From Dryocosmus kuriphilus (Eukaryota; Arthropoda; Insecta; Hymenoptera; Cynipidae): DNA of 64,000 nucleotides. Numbering within the stretch: the first letter of the stretch is position 1; each line of letters begins with the position of its first letter. Position numbers and translations under genes: made by a program. The stretch spans positions 113,071,267 through 113,135,266 of the forward strand of contig CM076189.1 in NCBI GenBank assembly GCA_038277395.1. The letters run 5' to 3'. The notes under the pieces were generated by a model. The model ran no database searches. It saw nothing but the letters and a program-made list of their open reading frames with translations, and was not told where the DNA came from. Below are positions 33,845 to 44,175 of this stretch, in pieces.

Positions 33845-34294
33845 TTTGATGACCATCACATTCTGTACTGCACAATTGCTTGTATGAAGAGTGTGCTGAC
33901 TACATGAGATGGCAGTTTCCTTGTTCATTTTCTTCAATGAAGGGTAGTCAAATTCATCCAAATCTTGAATATTAATGATAAACTTTTCAAGCTACCTTTT
34001 CTTCTGTAGCCCTTTAACATAGATTGTGCGAGCACCTGCTAATGTTTCTTTAAGTATGGTTCCAACTTCTTCGTAGGGTGTATCTCCAGCATTCCACTCA
34101 ATTCCATGGTAATTGTACATGAGACACAGATTTTCACTCTTGTATCTTCCTGGTAGTGAATTTTAGCTACAGGGTGATTCGAAGAGGAAGAATAGTGGTT
34201 GAGCATCTTCCTGGTGAGGCAGTCCGGCCAACTCCTTGAAGAAAAATTCGTAGTAGGATCGCTTGCAGCCTTGGATGTCTACGATGAAACCCAT
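33845..34294 (-). pseudogene. Fragment of an uncharacterised nuclease-like protein of mobile elements
   Basis: The minus-strand Met at 34,294 opens MGFIVDIQGCKRSYYEFFFK, then ELAGLPHQEDAQPLFFLFESP. After a frame change it continues LPGRYKSENLCLMYNYHGIE, then WNAGDTPYEEVGTILKETLA and YVKGLQKK. The D.QG...KE spacing is suggestive of the first motif of DEDD exonucleases, but that is inference. Stops and one frameshift show it is decayed. Confidence 0.4.
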
Positions 34295-34429
34295 CTTGAC
34301 AGGAACTGATTTTTTCAGCCAGAGGCCGCTTTTTTATACACCCTTGTCAACCTCCCACCTCTCGATATTACCCCCCACTACCTTCCCGACATATAAATAT
34401 CGAAATATTTGACATGTGGAATTGCTTCT

Positions 34430-34880
34430 GAGTAACTAATTCAATATTTCTTATTTGATTTGAGTATAAATAATTCTACTGTCCAATATGGATGCAATAG
34501 CTTTCTCATATATGTGTAATCTCATAGTCCTTACCCGCCTTTCCTCAGCTTTCATCACCTGGAACGGGGGAAATAAATTTCAGGGGAGCTTTATAGAGCT
34601 GGAACAGGGAGAATGGTATACTTTGATTGCACAAATTGTAATTTTGAAATTTCAGGGGACGTTTTTAGAGCTGGAGCAGGGAGAATGGTATGTTTTAATT
34701 TAACAATTGTAGTTTTTGAAATTTCAGAGACCGGGTTTAGAGCTGGAAAAGGGAGAATGGTATGATTCGATTGCACAAATTGTGATTTTCAAATTTTAGA
34801 GACTGTTTTAGAGTTGGACCAAGGTAACTTGTTAATTTGGCGAAAGCCTCCATCATCATCATCATACACATGATCCTTTT
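34430..34880. mobile_element. Internally deleted relative of the 5.3 kb inverted-repeat element
   Basis: 34,430-34,500 matches 13,822-13,890, and 34,845-34,880 (GAAAGCCTCCATCATCATCATCATACACATGATC) matches 15,697-15,740. This brings together sequences that are about 1.8 kb apart in the 11,092-16,414 element. The region between is filled with a different tandem repeat. Confidence 0.6.
34565..34830. repeat. ~85-bp tandem repeat, about 3.3 copies
   Basis: The unit contains AGAGCTGGA(A/G)CAGGGAGAATGGTAT, then GATTGCACAAATTGT(A/G)(A/T)TTTT(G/C)AAATTTCAG. Copies start near 34,573, 34,653 and 34,733, with a partial one at 34,797. It is open in both orientations over short frames, with no coding evidence. 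Confidence 0.8.
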
Positions 34881-34884
34881 TTTT

Positions 34885-35175
34885 TTGTAAAATCGCATAG
34901 TTTTTGAGTTATTCGTGAAACATGTTATTCAATATAAAGATATCCACTTTTCAGCATAATTATGCAAGACATGAGAACATATGAGCAAGCAGAAATGCTC
35001 ATCTCGGAAAATGGTAGAAATTTTATTCATAGGACTCATCGTTTTACTTTTAGGAATCGAGAACCTACTTTGTGAAAATTTCAAACATCACAAAAAGACT
35101 TTACTAATCTACAATGGAGTTTAAGAGAAAATCAATTGTCGAGCGCGAAACGCGAGTGTCATAATGAGAATGTAT
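34885..35175. repeat. Dispersed repeat, second copy of 40,276-40,540
   Basis: TAGTTTTTGAGTTATTCGTGAAA through GTCGAGCGCGAAACGCGAGTGTCATAA is about 75-80% alike by eye to 40,276-40,540. Both copies end in the hairpin-like GAGCGCGAAGCGCGAGTGTCAT sequence. Confidence 0.75.
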
Positions 35176-35454
35176 TCATTAAGGTCGATAGAGCATTAAG
35201 TAAAATAATTTCTTCTGTAATTTTTAATAAGAAATTCAAATTTAATAATCTTTATTTTATTTTATATACTTCCTGTAGATTTTAAATCATTTAAATGTAT
35301 CTTTGCTGTGAAACTCACATCTGGTTTCTAATCTTCTCTTCTCCAGTTTTTGCACGTTTCGGATCGCAATGTTCATTTGTAAAAATTTCATTTGTCCGCC
35401 ACGTTGTAAAAGCCAACTTCTTGTAAAATTATACAGTCCACCATACCTTGCTTG
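35176..35454. other. Unassigned AT-rich stretch
   Basis: No gene or repeat recognised between the dispersed repeat and the mariner element. Confidence 0.4.
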
Positions 35455-35579
35455 TATACAGAGTGGCACAAAAGTATGGAAGCACCTGAGTAACTCATCA
35501 GGAATTAATTTTTTTCTTAATATTAAATACAAAAGTTTTAGGACCTTTCCCTGGATATTTAATTGCGACATCGGTTTGA

Positions 35580-36130
35580 CCTTGACAATGACCTTCAAGG
35601 TCATAACAAGGTCAAACGCAATTTTTTAAATGGGAAGCCACATTTTTTATTGCGGATTTAGAAAGAGCAGGAAATTTTTTTACGTTCAAATCTGACCTTG
35701 ACCATGAACTTGAAGGTCATTTCAATGTAAAACTTGTTTTTTCAAATGGGAACCCCTTTCAGTTTTTTAAATTCGAAGCCCCATTTTTTATTCCGGATTT
35801 GGAAAGAGCAGGAAATTTTACGTTCAAGTATTCCCTTGACCATGTCCTTAATCATGACCTTCATGATCATTCCAAGGTCGAACCTTTTTTTCAAATTGGA
35901 ACCCCTATTTTTCCTTGTGGATGTGAAAAGACCAGGAAATTTTGTCTTCAAATTTACCCTTGACCATGAACTTCAAGGTCATTCTAAGGTCACACTTGTT
36001 TCTTCAAATGGGAACACCCGTTTTTTATTGCGGATGTGGAGAGAACAGGAAATTTTACCTTCAAGTTGGACTTTATCCATAATCATGCTCTTGGACTTAA
36101 ACCAGGCTTTTAAGGTCATTTAAAGAAGAT
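35580..36130. repeat. ~110-130 bp tandem units in the left inverted repeat of the mariner element
   Basis: About four to five units, each containing CCTTGACCATGAACTTCAAGGTCAT, GGTC(G/A)(A/C)AC(C/T)T..TTTTTCAAAT(G/T)GG and a GAGCAGGAAATTTT end. Mirrored at 37,975-38,440 on the other arm. Confidence 0.8.
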
Positions 36131-36184
36131 TTTTTCAAGAATTTTGAAAAACTCGAGTTACTGTAGGGTACCTCCCAGCGATCC

Positions 36185-36385
36185 CAGTGAGTTAAGGCAA
36201 GGCTAACGAACCCGGCCTGTTAGGGCAAGGAGATGGACCGGCCAGTTACGGCAAGGCTAACGTTGCCTGTCAGTTAAGGAAAGGAGATGGTTCGTCCAGT
36301 TACGTCAAGGCTAACGATCTCAGTCAGTTAAGGCATGGAGATGGTCAATCCAGTTAAGACGAGGCTAACGATCGCGGCCAGCTAA
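36185..36385. repeat. ~60-bp tandem repeat beside the transposase
   Basis: Four units of CCAGTTA(C/A)G(G/T)CAAGGCTAACGA followed by a CCTGTTAAGG-AAGGAGATGG-like half, starting near 36,190, 36,240, 36,297 and 36,350. Its function is unknown; it sits between the left inverted repeat and the transposase stop. Confidence 0.75.
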
Positions 36386-37450
36386 CTTAAGGCTTACAAC
36401 CTGTGTAAAATGTTGTCCACCAAAATCCTGGCAGATTCCCAGACTGACATAAAAATTTTCTATCGCACTCCTAATCAAATCAGGGTTAATATTAGCGCAA
36501 GCATTGACTATTTTTTGTCTCAGATCTTCTAGATCTCGTGGCTTCGTAACGTACAACTTATTTTTTATGTAGACACAAAGAAAAAAGTCAAGGGGAGTCA
36601 GATCAAGGAACCTGGCTGGCTACTCAACAGTTCCTCTGCAACCTATCCAACGATTATTAAATACTAAGTCTAGGTAGTTTCTCACAATCACCTGAAAAAG
36701 AGCATGTGCACCATCATGCTGGTACCAAACCTCATTAAAATCATGAACAGCTATTTACTGAATCGCTGAGACTATTTGCTCCTGCAGTAATTCCAGATAT
36801 CGTGGTCCATCTAAATTCCCGTCAATGAAAAAGGGTCCAACTATTCGATCCCTAAAAATACCTGCCAAAACCTTTAATTTTTGTTGGTATTGCGTGTGAT
36901 GTTATCGTAAATGAGGATTTTCGTTACTACAATGTCTGCAATTGTGGCGATTGACTTCACCGTTAAGTTGAAATGTTGATTCGTCTGAAAAAACGGTGAG
37001 TGACTGCAAATTAGGATTCTTAACAATGCTTTCCATCATGTTCTCACAAAATTCAACTCGCCGGTCATAATAATCTTCATTTATTTCTTGATGAAGGTGT
37101 ACTTTGTCAGGGTGAAACTTAATGATCTCTAAATTCCTAAAAATTGACTCTCGATTAATTTGAAGCTGCTGAGAGGCCTTCCTAAGATTTGAATGCGGAT
37201 ATTCGACAAAAGACTGGGCCACTTCCATTTGCCGCTCTTCTGAGGTTTCAGTTTTCGGCCTCCTAGATTTTGAACGGTTCCCGTTAGTCCCATTTTCTTC
37301 AAATCTCCTGATAGTTTCAGAGGCAGTGGACTAGCTAATGCCTGTTAAGCCTGCTCGAAGCATTTCATTAAATAGCTGCACTAATTTGTCATATGTCCTA
37401 GACCTATCACCCCAACATCTCATCATTAATAAAGAAACTCTCTCTTGTTC
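36360..37450 (-). pseudogene. DD41D mariner transposase, broken
   Basis: Read on the minus strand. A helix-turn-helix region (AQSFVEYPHSNLRKASQQLQ, INRESIFRNLEI) is followed by the first Asp in TVFSDESTFQLNGEVNRHN. After frame breaks come the second Asp in VWYQHDGAHALFQ and the third in LTPLDFFLCVYIKNKLYVTK. Counting through the intervening sequence gives 41 residues between the second and third catalytic Asp, the DD41D class. An upstream part near 37,290-37,480 carries the N-terminal domain. Stop codons in the central domain (for example between GTVE and PARF) prevent activity. Confidence 0.8.
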
Positions 37451-38555
37451 TGTTAGAGAAGCCACGGTGAAAGAAAGGAATAAAATAAAAGATTCCAAAG
37501 ACTGTCAGAAATAACTGCTAAGAAACAATAATTGCGCCCCCCAAGAAAAAAACTTCACTTACTATCCTAAAAAGGACTGTTAGAGGTGCTAAAGCAGCGA
37601 AAGTAACTGTTCTTCGAATATCCTAAAAAGGAGTATTCAAAAGAGGCAACCGCGCCAAAAAAATAAATTCCACTATCTATCCTGAAAAAGACTTTAGAGT
37701 ACGTTAGACGGTTGGCGGACAAGAATTTCAAAAAATCGACCAATTTATGCCAAATTTGGTAGGCGGAGGTTTTTGGGATCGCCGATTACGATTCTTAAGT
37801 CAGTTTTTGAAAATTATTAATCCAGGATGGCGTAACCAGGGTGGCGGACAAGATTTTCAAAAAACTCAACCAATTTATGTAAATTCGGTTTAAGACTGTG
37901 AATAATGAGAATCGTCTGAAATCTGACTTGGATCGCCAGGAGGTACCCTACAGTGGCTGTATTTTTCCAAAATTCTCGAAAAAATCTTTTAAAAATGACC
38001 TTGAATGCCGTTTTCAAGGCCAAGAGTATGATTATGGATAAAGTCACGCTTGAAGGTAAAATTTCCTGCTCTTTCCAAATCTGCAATAAAAAATGGTTGT
38101 TCCCATTTGAAAAAACAAGTGTGACCTTAAAATGAACTTCAAGGTCATGGTCAAGGTTAATCTTGACGGTGAAATTTCCTGCTCTTTCCAAGTCCACAAT
38201 GAAAAATGGGGCTTCCCATTTAAAAAAATTGAAAGGTGTTCCCATTTGGAAAACAAGTCCGACCTTGAAATGACCTTCAAGTTCATGTTCAAGGACATGG
38301 TCAAGGTTATATTTGAATGTAAAACTTCCTGATCTTTCCTAATCCGCAATAAAAAATGGGTCTTCCCAATTAAAAAATTGAATTCGACCTTGATATGACC
38401 TTCAAGCTCATGGTCAAGATCAAACCGAGGTCAACATGGAATAGCAAGGGAAAAATCCTAAAATTTTTGTATTTAATATATTAAAAAAAGATTCATTCCT
38501 GATGAGTTATTCAGGGGTTCCGTACTTCTGCGCCACCCTGTATATCTCCCATTTA

Positions 38556-38690
38556 AATATCCATTAAAATATATGTATTGATAATACAAGTTCTCGATCG
38601 TGTTTCATTAACCAACAATTTCGAAAAATAGAAAACTAAATTATCGAAAAACCGCTCATCAAAAGTAGGTGTTTTGAAATTTTAGGACCC
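38556..38690. other. Unassigned spacer
   Basis: AT-rich gap of unknown origin between the mariner element and the composite repeat. Confidence 0.4.
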
Positions 38691-40545
38691 ACGTAACGAA
38701 TACCGGGCACGATGTGCAAGGAAAAAAAACATCCGAGCGAGCGATGGGAATGTGCCCGCAAAGCGGGCAAATTTTTTACTTTTTATTTGTTTTTTTGCCT
38801 CGGTAAAGGTATGTATCAGCACCGAAGCCTCTGCGACTATTGTTAATTGGTTTTTTGAGTTTGGTTTCTTCAACATGTTAAAAACGAAGGAAGGCGAGAG
38901 AAAGGAGGAAGGAGATTTGGTTGGTTGATTTCTTTTTCCCTTCTTCTTGCATTCTCATCAGAAAAGGTATTTGATTTACGTAAAATTTGACCCTCGCAGT
39001 TTTCATCAGATCTCCATGTTATGAGACCCACTGAGTGAGAAAAAGCGCTTTTTACGACGGGGTGTGCGTCTGTCTGTTGTAGTTGTCGTTGTTGTTGTTC
39101 TTGTTGTTGTTGTCGTCGTCGGCGTCTGTTACCGCGATAACTTTTGAAAGTGTCATCAGATTGTATTGCGCTTTGGCACACTTCTTCAGTGTCCAAAAAG
39201 GAACGACGAGTTCGTTAGCCAGCGGATTTTGACTAGTGGTTATGGCTTTGTCCATCAAAAACGGTTTTCGCAAAATCACAGAAATCCATTTTCCGACTAA
39301 AATTTGCGTGATACAAAAAAGAGTAGAGAACAAAATTTTTCAACCAAATAAAATCTACAAATTTTGTATCAACCCTTTTTTGATATAATGCACGGTTCTT
39401 GCTTTAATCGAGAAAACGTTATTAAAAACTAAGAACTCGAATGTCCCGAAAAACTATGCATGATACGAAAAAATTGATGGTAAACAAAGTTGTTCAGGTC
39501 AAAATGATCTATAAATTTACTCTGTATAATTTTTTTGAACGGACGCGTAGTTTTTGAGTTATTCGTGAAGTACGTTATTAAATACAGACAAATCCACTTT
39601 TCAGCAAAACTATGCGAGATACAAGAAAATATTAACAAGGAGAATTGTTCAACTTAAAAAGTCCTAAAAATTTTTGGAAACTATTTTTTGATCCAACGCG
39701 TAGTTTATGCATGAAACGTATAATAGTTGGTTTAATAAAAAAAAATACACTATCATAAAGTTAATAAAAAGCTATTAAAAGTTATTGAAAAATCTGCCCG
39801 CTACTTAGACGCATTCTCTTCAGGTTTCTCACGCTTACCATTCGATTAAAGTATACCAAAGACGTGAATTTCTTAATTTTTGACTCAGTTTGGTTGAAAA
39901 ATGCAATCCTTACATTCTCACCATAGAAGGTATTAGATTTATGTAAAATTTTAGCCGCGCAGTTTTCATCAAATCTCCATATTTTGAGATCCCCTGAGTG
40001 ACAAAAAACTGTTTCACGACGGTGTCTCTCTGTCGTTGTCGTCGTCGTTTTTGTCGTCGCCGGCGTCTTTCACCCCGATGACATTTGGAAGAATCATCAG
40101 AATGGATTCCAATAATATGCAAGGTTTTTTTTTTTAATGGAGAAAACGTTATTAAAAATAAAAAATTCAAATTTCCCGCCAAACTAAGCAAGATATGAAA
40201 AAAATGATCATAAACAAAGTCGTTCACTCAAAAAGATCTACAAATTTACTCTCCATAATTTTCTTAAACTGACGCGTAGTTTTTGAGTTATTCGTGAAAT
40301 ATGTTATTAAATACAAACAAATCCGCTTTTCAACAAAACTATGCGAGACACGAGAAAATATTAACAAGCAGGATTGTTCCCCTTGAAAAGAGATACAAAT
40401 TTTATTTATAAGACTCATCGCTTTACTTTTAAGAATCGAAATCCTACATTGTGAAAATTTCGAAAATCACAAAAAACTTTACCAATCCACAGTGTGCTTT
40501 AAGAAAATTTAATTGTCGAGCGCGAAGCGCGAGTGTCATGAATTT
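38691..40545. mobile_element. Composite non-coding repeat with ~0.7-0.9 kb internal duplication and hairpin-like ends
   Basis: 39,000-39,650 is repeated at 39,930-40,345: both have GTAAAATTT...CGCAGTTTTCATCA(G/A)ATCTCCAT, a GTTGTCGTCGTCGTT-type GTC-rich run, and ACGCGTAGTTTTTGAGTTATTCGTGAA. The left part has GCCCGCAAAGCGGGC (38,755-38,769) and the right end has GAGCGCGAAGCGCGAG (40,517-40,532), two GC-rich hairpins in AT-rich DNA. The right end is shared with 34,885-35,175. There is no coding capacity. It could be a Helitron-like or inverted-repeat non-autonomous element; which is not decidable here. Confidence 0.6.
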
Positions 40546-40579
40546 GCATCAAGTTCTGTTTCGATCTCGGCAAGAGTTG

Positions 40580-41560
40580 TACGGGCACTATTGAAATGAT
40601 ACAGAAGGCCTTTGGGGACAAAAGTATAGCCATAGCACAGATAAAGGAGTGGTAGAGGCGGTGTAAAAGTGGCCGCACATCTGGTGACAGTGACCCTCGT
40701 ACTGGCCTACCTCTGCTGCAACATCACCGGAAAATATCGATCGTGTGCGACTTGCGATTGAAGGTGATCGTCGACTGGCTCTTCGCGAAGTATAAAATGA
40801 TCTCGGAATACCGAAAAGTACTGTTTGGGAAATTTTGATAATTAGAAATCGTCAGTGATGATGAAAATGTCCTCATGAATGTTATTACTGGTAATAAATC
40901 ATGGGTTTATGGTTACGATCCTGAATCTAAACAACAATCTTTACAGTGGAAGCGTCCAGATGAGTCACGGCCCAAAAAAGCCCGTGAAAGTCGGAGCCAT
41001 GTTAGGTCAATGCTGATTGTTTCTCTCGATTGTGAAGGTGTTGTGGACCACGAGTTTGCTCCAAGAGGTCAGGCGATCAACAAAGAATATTATGTTGAAG
41101 TTCTAAAAGATTGCGCAATGCCGTGAGAAGAAAACGACCGCGTTTCTGGTCAAGCGGTGTATGGCTTCTTCACGACGATAACCTACCAGTGCATTCATCG
41201 AAACTTTTGCAGCAATTTTTAGCAAAACACAAGATTGTACAGCTTCGTCAGCCTCCGTAGAGTCCCGATATAGCTCCCTGCGACTTTTCGTTTTTCTCAA
41301 AATTTAAAATGCCCTCAGAGCAAAGCGGATGGACGACATCGAGACGATTCAGAATAATGCGACACGCGAGCTGAAGGCCATTCCAAAATCTGCGTTCGAG
41401 GACTGCTTTAAGATGTGGAAGTACCGCTGGGAGCATATGGTTCAATCAAGTGGGGAGTACTTCGAAGGATGCCACGGCCTGGATGACGAAAAATAGCGCC
41501 AACGTGGAGATATAAACGCAGGTTGGACAGTTCTAGGACAAACTGCGTACATATATATAT
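40580..41560 (+). pseudogene. DD34D-type mariner transposase, frameshifted
   Basis: Plus strand. An N-terminal part reads ETVTMIQKAFGDKSIAIAQI (an in-frame stop follows KEW), then RRCKSGRTSGDSDPRTGLP. The central block, 40,875-41,126, reads MNVITGNKSWVYGYDPESKQ, then QSLQWKRPDESRPKKARESR, then MLIVSLDCEGVVDHEFAPRG, with the first catalytic Asp in GYDPES. Beyond 41,126 the frame is broken, and the downstream LHDDN-PSHSSK-like and SPDIAPCDFSFFS-like parts are visible only across shifts (41,165-41,295). A (TA)n run at 41,550-41,568 lies at the 3' side. No clean inverted repeats could be delimited. Confidence 0.8.
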
Positions 41561-41569
41561 ATATATATG

Positions 41570-41735
41570 GAGAAAGCCGGTAAAACCTTCCTGCTAACCC
41601 GCGAAACAAAAATGATCACCAACCAAGGTTACAAAATCTAAATAAAGGGGGTTCAGAAAGCATCTAAACCTACAAATTTTCTTTAAATCCCTCAAATATC
41701 TTCAAATTCATTTATAATGGCTTCAAATATATTTA
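41570..41735. other. Unassigned spacer
   Basis: Short AT-rich stretch with nothing recognised. Confidence 0.4.
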
Positions 41736-43010
41736 TGTATCTTCAAGAATACGACTAGCACCTAGTGGAGAGAGTGATGGCCCCATTGGGCAACCAGAAA
41801 CTTGCTTATAAAAATATTTGTTAGAAGAAAATACTGTGTTCTTAAAGACTATTGTAGCAGCCAATAAACTTTCATTCCTAGATATTTCTGTGTTTTTTCA
41901 ATACATTCTGAGACTAATTGTAAGTCTAGTGGGATATTGTCAAGCATAGAAAAGACATCTAATGATATTATGGAGTGTGTACTAGAAACTTTAATCTTTT
42001 TTAGTTTTTCTTTTATAGCCCGACTACCTTTCCATTGTATAAGAATATCTTGTGTGACTGTGAATATTTAAGCGTCACATCTCCCACCAGCTTACTCTCC
42101 GGTCCCGCCGATGTGGCTAATTTTCGAATTTCTTTGTCATTTGAAATTAAATTTGTTCCTATTTTTCTAACATCTGTCTTCTTATCATCTTCTTTAAATG
42201 TTTTGAACAGATTCTTCGGTATTAGCGATAATACTGTTAGCTGGAATTTTGTCAGATCTATGTGGTATACCATGCTTTGTACCGAAAGTTAACACTTTTG
42301 CAATATCATTAGTAATTGTTACATTTGATAAATTGTGGAACAATTTTTTCAATTTCATTTCTCTAAATTTAGTTTATTCTTCTAAAAAACGTTGCTTTAA
42401 CAAGTAAAATTTTGCAATTCATTGATCTCTTTTTACGTATTTTAATGTATGCAGAGACCATTCTTTTGAACTAAAGAAATTAATAAGCGATCTGTCATTC
42501 TTCTATCTAAGCGGTGTTTTCAAGATTCGAACATTTACACAACTCATGAATTTTATCGACTTCATTAAAATTTGGCAGTTTAAAACTTCCTTTGGTAAGT
42601 GATTTCTACATTATTTAATTTCGCTTTTGTTTTATAATTGGAGTAATTTAGAGTAAAATTATTAGTGATATTTTCAATATGAACAGGATTCAGGGATTCC
42701 TTCTTAAATCTGATTTAAAAAGTACGTTTTTCCTTAAAATTAACCAAACTTCCTTGGTCATTAATCCATTGATTTGGATCTCTTCTTGAGTTTGATCCGA
42801 ATTTGATTTCGACATAGGACAAGTAACACATCATGCTGCAACGTGATAGGCCTTTTTTTCAAATTCAAGGATCCACTTGAAAAACTTCTCGATGAAGTTG
42901 CAGAAAACAAGCCTTCCTTTCTTCCATCGCCTCTTTATTAAATAATTGGGAAAAGATTTTTCCTTGTGTTTTTTATTTTGGTCTTACGATCATTTTGAAA
43001 ATTCGAATAG
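41736..43010 (-). mobile_element. Penelope-like element fragment 1
   Basis: On the minus strand, in several frames, it gives IISLDVFSMLDNIPLDLQLV (an SxDVxxLFTxIP-type RT motif 3) and VAQWGHHSLH, corresponding to the usual CPMGSPLSP. An upstream region has FGTKHGIPHRSDKIPANSII and KHLKKMIRRQM. No uninterrupted frame exceeds 86 codons. It is related to the copy at 50,745-52,330 but more decayed. Confidence 0.65.
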
Positions 43011-43159
43011 ACGAAAAACTTCGTTAAAAAAGAAGAAAAACAACATCATTCTTCTTGAAGTGACATATTTGATGACACTTAGACTTTAAATCTATGGGTC
43101 TGCTTCAGGTCCAATTAAACTCTATTTTAAATATCATTAAAGTTATATAATAAAATTTT

Positions 43160-43545
43160 TTTTTCAAATTATAATGGCCATGATATAATTGATGGTGGTA
43201 CAATATAAAATTGTCGGTTATTCAGAATTCATATTTACCTCCAAATCTTGATGAAGCATATCACAGAAAAACAATCATGTTATTGGTACCCTGAAAAATT
43301 GGTGAGGGACCAATATTACAATGAAATTACATTTTTAATGCACAAGCATTTAAAATGAAGAATTGTGTAAGATTTAAGCAAGAAACATTAAACACAGAAA
43401 TTTTGAGGTTAGTTACCGGAATGAGGATCTGTAAGAAGACAACCTATTATTAGCAACCAGTTAGTGTGCAGTTGAGTGATTCGACTCAATGTACAGTTCA
43501 GTGATTTCCAAGAGTTGCAACTTGTAAAATTGTCTGTTTGGAGCT
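43160..43545. repeat. Left arm of a ~390-bp inverted repeat pair (with 49,870-50,275)
   Basis: Reverse complementary, with divergence, to 49,870-50,275: GGACCAATATTACA(A/T)TGAAATT, GAATTGTGT(A/G)AGAT and AACCAGTT(A/G)GT are shared in order. The two arms bracket the H2B pseudogene, the 5.1 kb LINE and the MITE. Confidence 0.75.
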
Positions 43546-43561
43546 GGCGTATATGGTCAAA

Positions 43562-43850
43562 ACCTTAGTTCCTTTTCTTCGGAGACGACGTGCTTAGCGA
43601 GTTCGCCAAGAGGGAGAAGCCTGACAGCAGTCTGGATCTCCGAGGGGTGATGATTGGACTCTTCTAATAACTGTTCATGATGCTCGTCGCCTTGCTGGAA
43701 ACACCAGTATCGGGATTGACATTCTTCAGGACCTTGTAGATCTAGACTGCGTCATTCTCCTTCCTCTTACACTTGCCCTTATTGTCAGGCTTGGTAATAT
43801 TCTTCTGGGCTTTGCCCGCCTTCTTCATTGTTTTTCCACTAGCTACTTTA
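43562..43850 (-). pseudogene. Histone H2B pseudogene
   Basis: The minus-strand translation gives SGKTMKKAGKAQKNITKPDN, then KRKENDAV, a stop in place of a residue, IYKVLKNVNPDTGVSSKATS and IMNS. After a deletion of about 20 codons that removes the FVNDIFERIA region, and a frameshift, it resumes IQTAVRLLPLGELAKHVVSE. This matches animal H2B over most of its length: N-terminal tail, alpha-1 and loop, then the alpha-3 to alpha-C segment. H2B genes are intronless, so a retrocopy cannot be separated from a decayed genomic copy. There is no promoter evidence. Confidence 0.88.
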
Positions 43851-43888
43851 CTACAAAACAATTAGCCTCTACCTCTCATGGAGATCAT

Positions 43889-43904
43889 AATTAAGGAAGG
43901 AATT
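43889..43904. repeat. LINE target-site duplication, left copy
   Basis: AATTAAGGAAGGAATT, identical to 49,035-49,050 on the other side of the LINE. Confidence 0.75.
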
Positions 43905-44175
43905 GGCTTCCGTTTCCGGTACCGAAAGATAAAGAACGCGTGTTGATTCTGTGCCATCTTTTTTGATTTTGGGGATGTGTGTGGAGGTGTGGTTGAGTTG
44001 AAAGGCGACAAGGGAGGTGAGTGTGGTGAAAGGGTCGAGAGGTAGTGTGGGGGAGTTGTTTTGTAAGGTTAAAAGGGTTGAAACGAAAGTCGAAAGTGAG
44101 AGTTTAGAGGTTAGTTGACGAGTTCGGAAAAGTGAGAGGGAAGAAAGGGATAGCAGATCGGTAAGTTAGACCAGC

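Larger units (their letters stand above)
35457..38542 (-). mobile_element. DD41D-type Tc1/mariner element with 630-730 bp inverted repeats
   Basis: The left end TACAGAGTGGCACAAAAGTA pairs with the right end (reverse complement TACAGGGTGGCGCAGAAGTA). A TA dinucleotide flanks each end (35,455-35,456 and 38,543-38,544), the expected target duplication. The inverted repeats extend inward to ACTGTAGGGTACCTCC at about 36,160-36,175 and 37,940-37,955. They are unusually long and built of tandem units, each with GACCTTGACCATGA(A)CTT(C/G)AAGGTCAT followed by a GGAAAGAGCAGGAAATTTT block. The transposase is on the minus strand in the middle. Confidence 0.85.

Noticed and set aside
38870..39333. Gln/Asn-rich minus-strand ORFs (RRRRRQQQQEQQQRQ and similar)
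   Set aside because: Translation of a GTT/GTC simple run in a non-coding repeat; not conserved in the internal duplicate.
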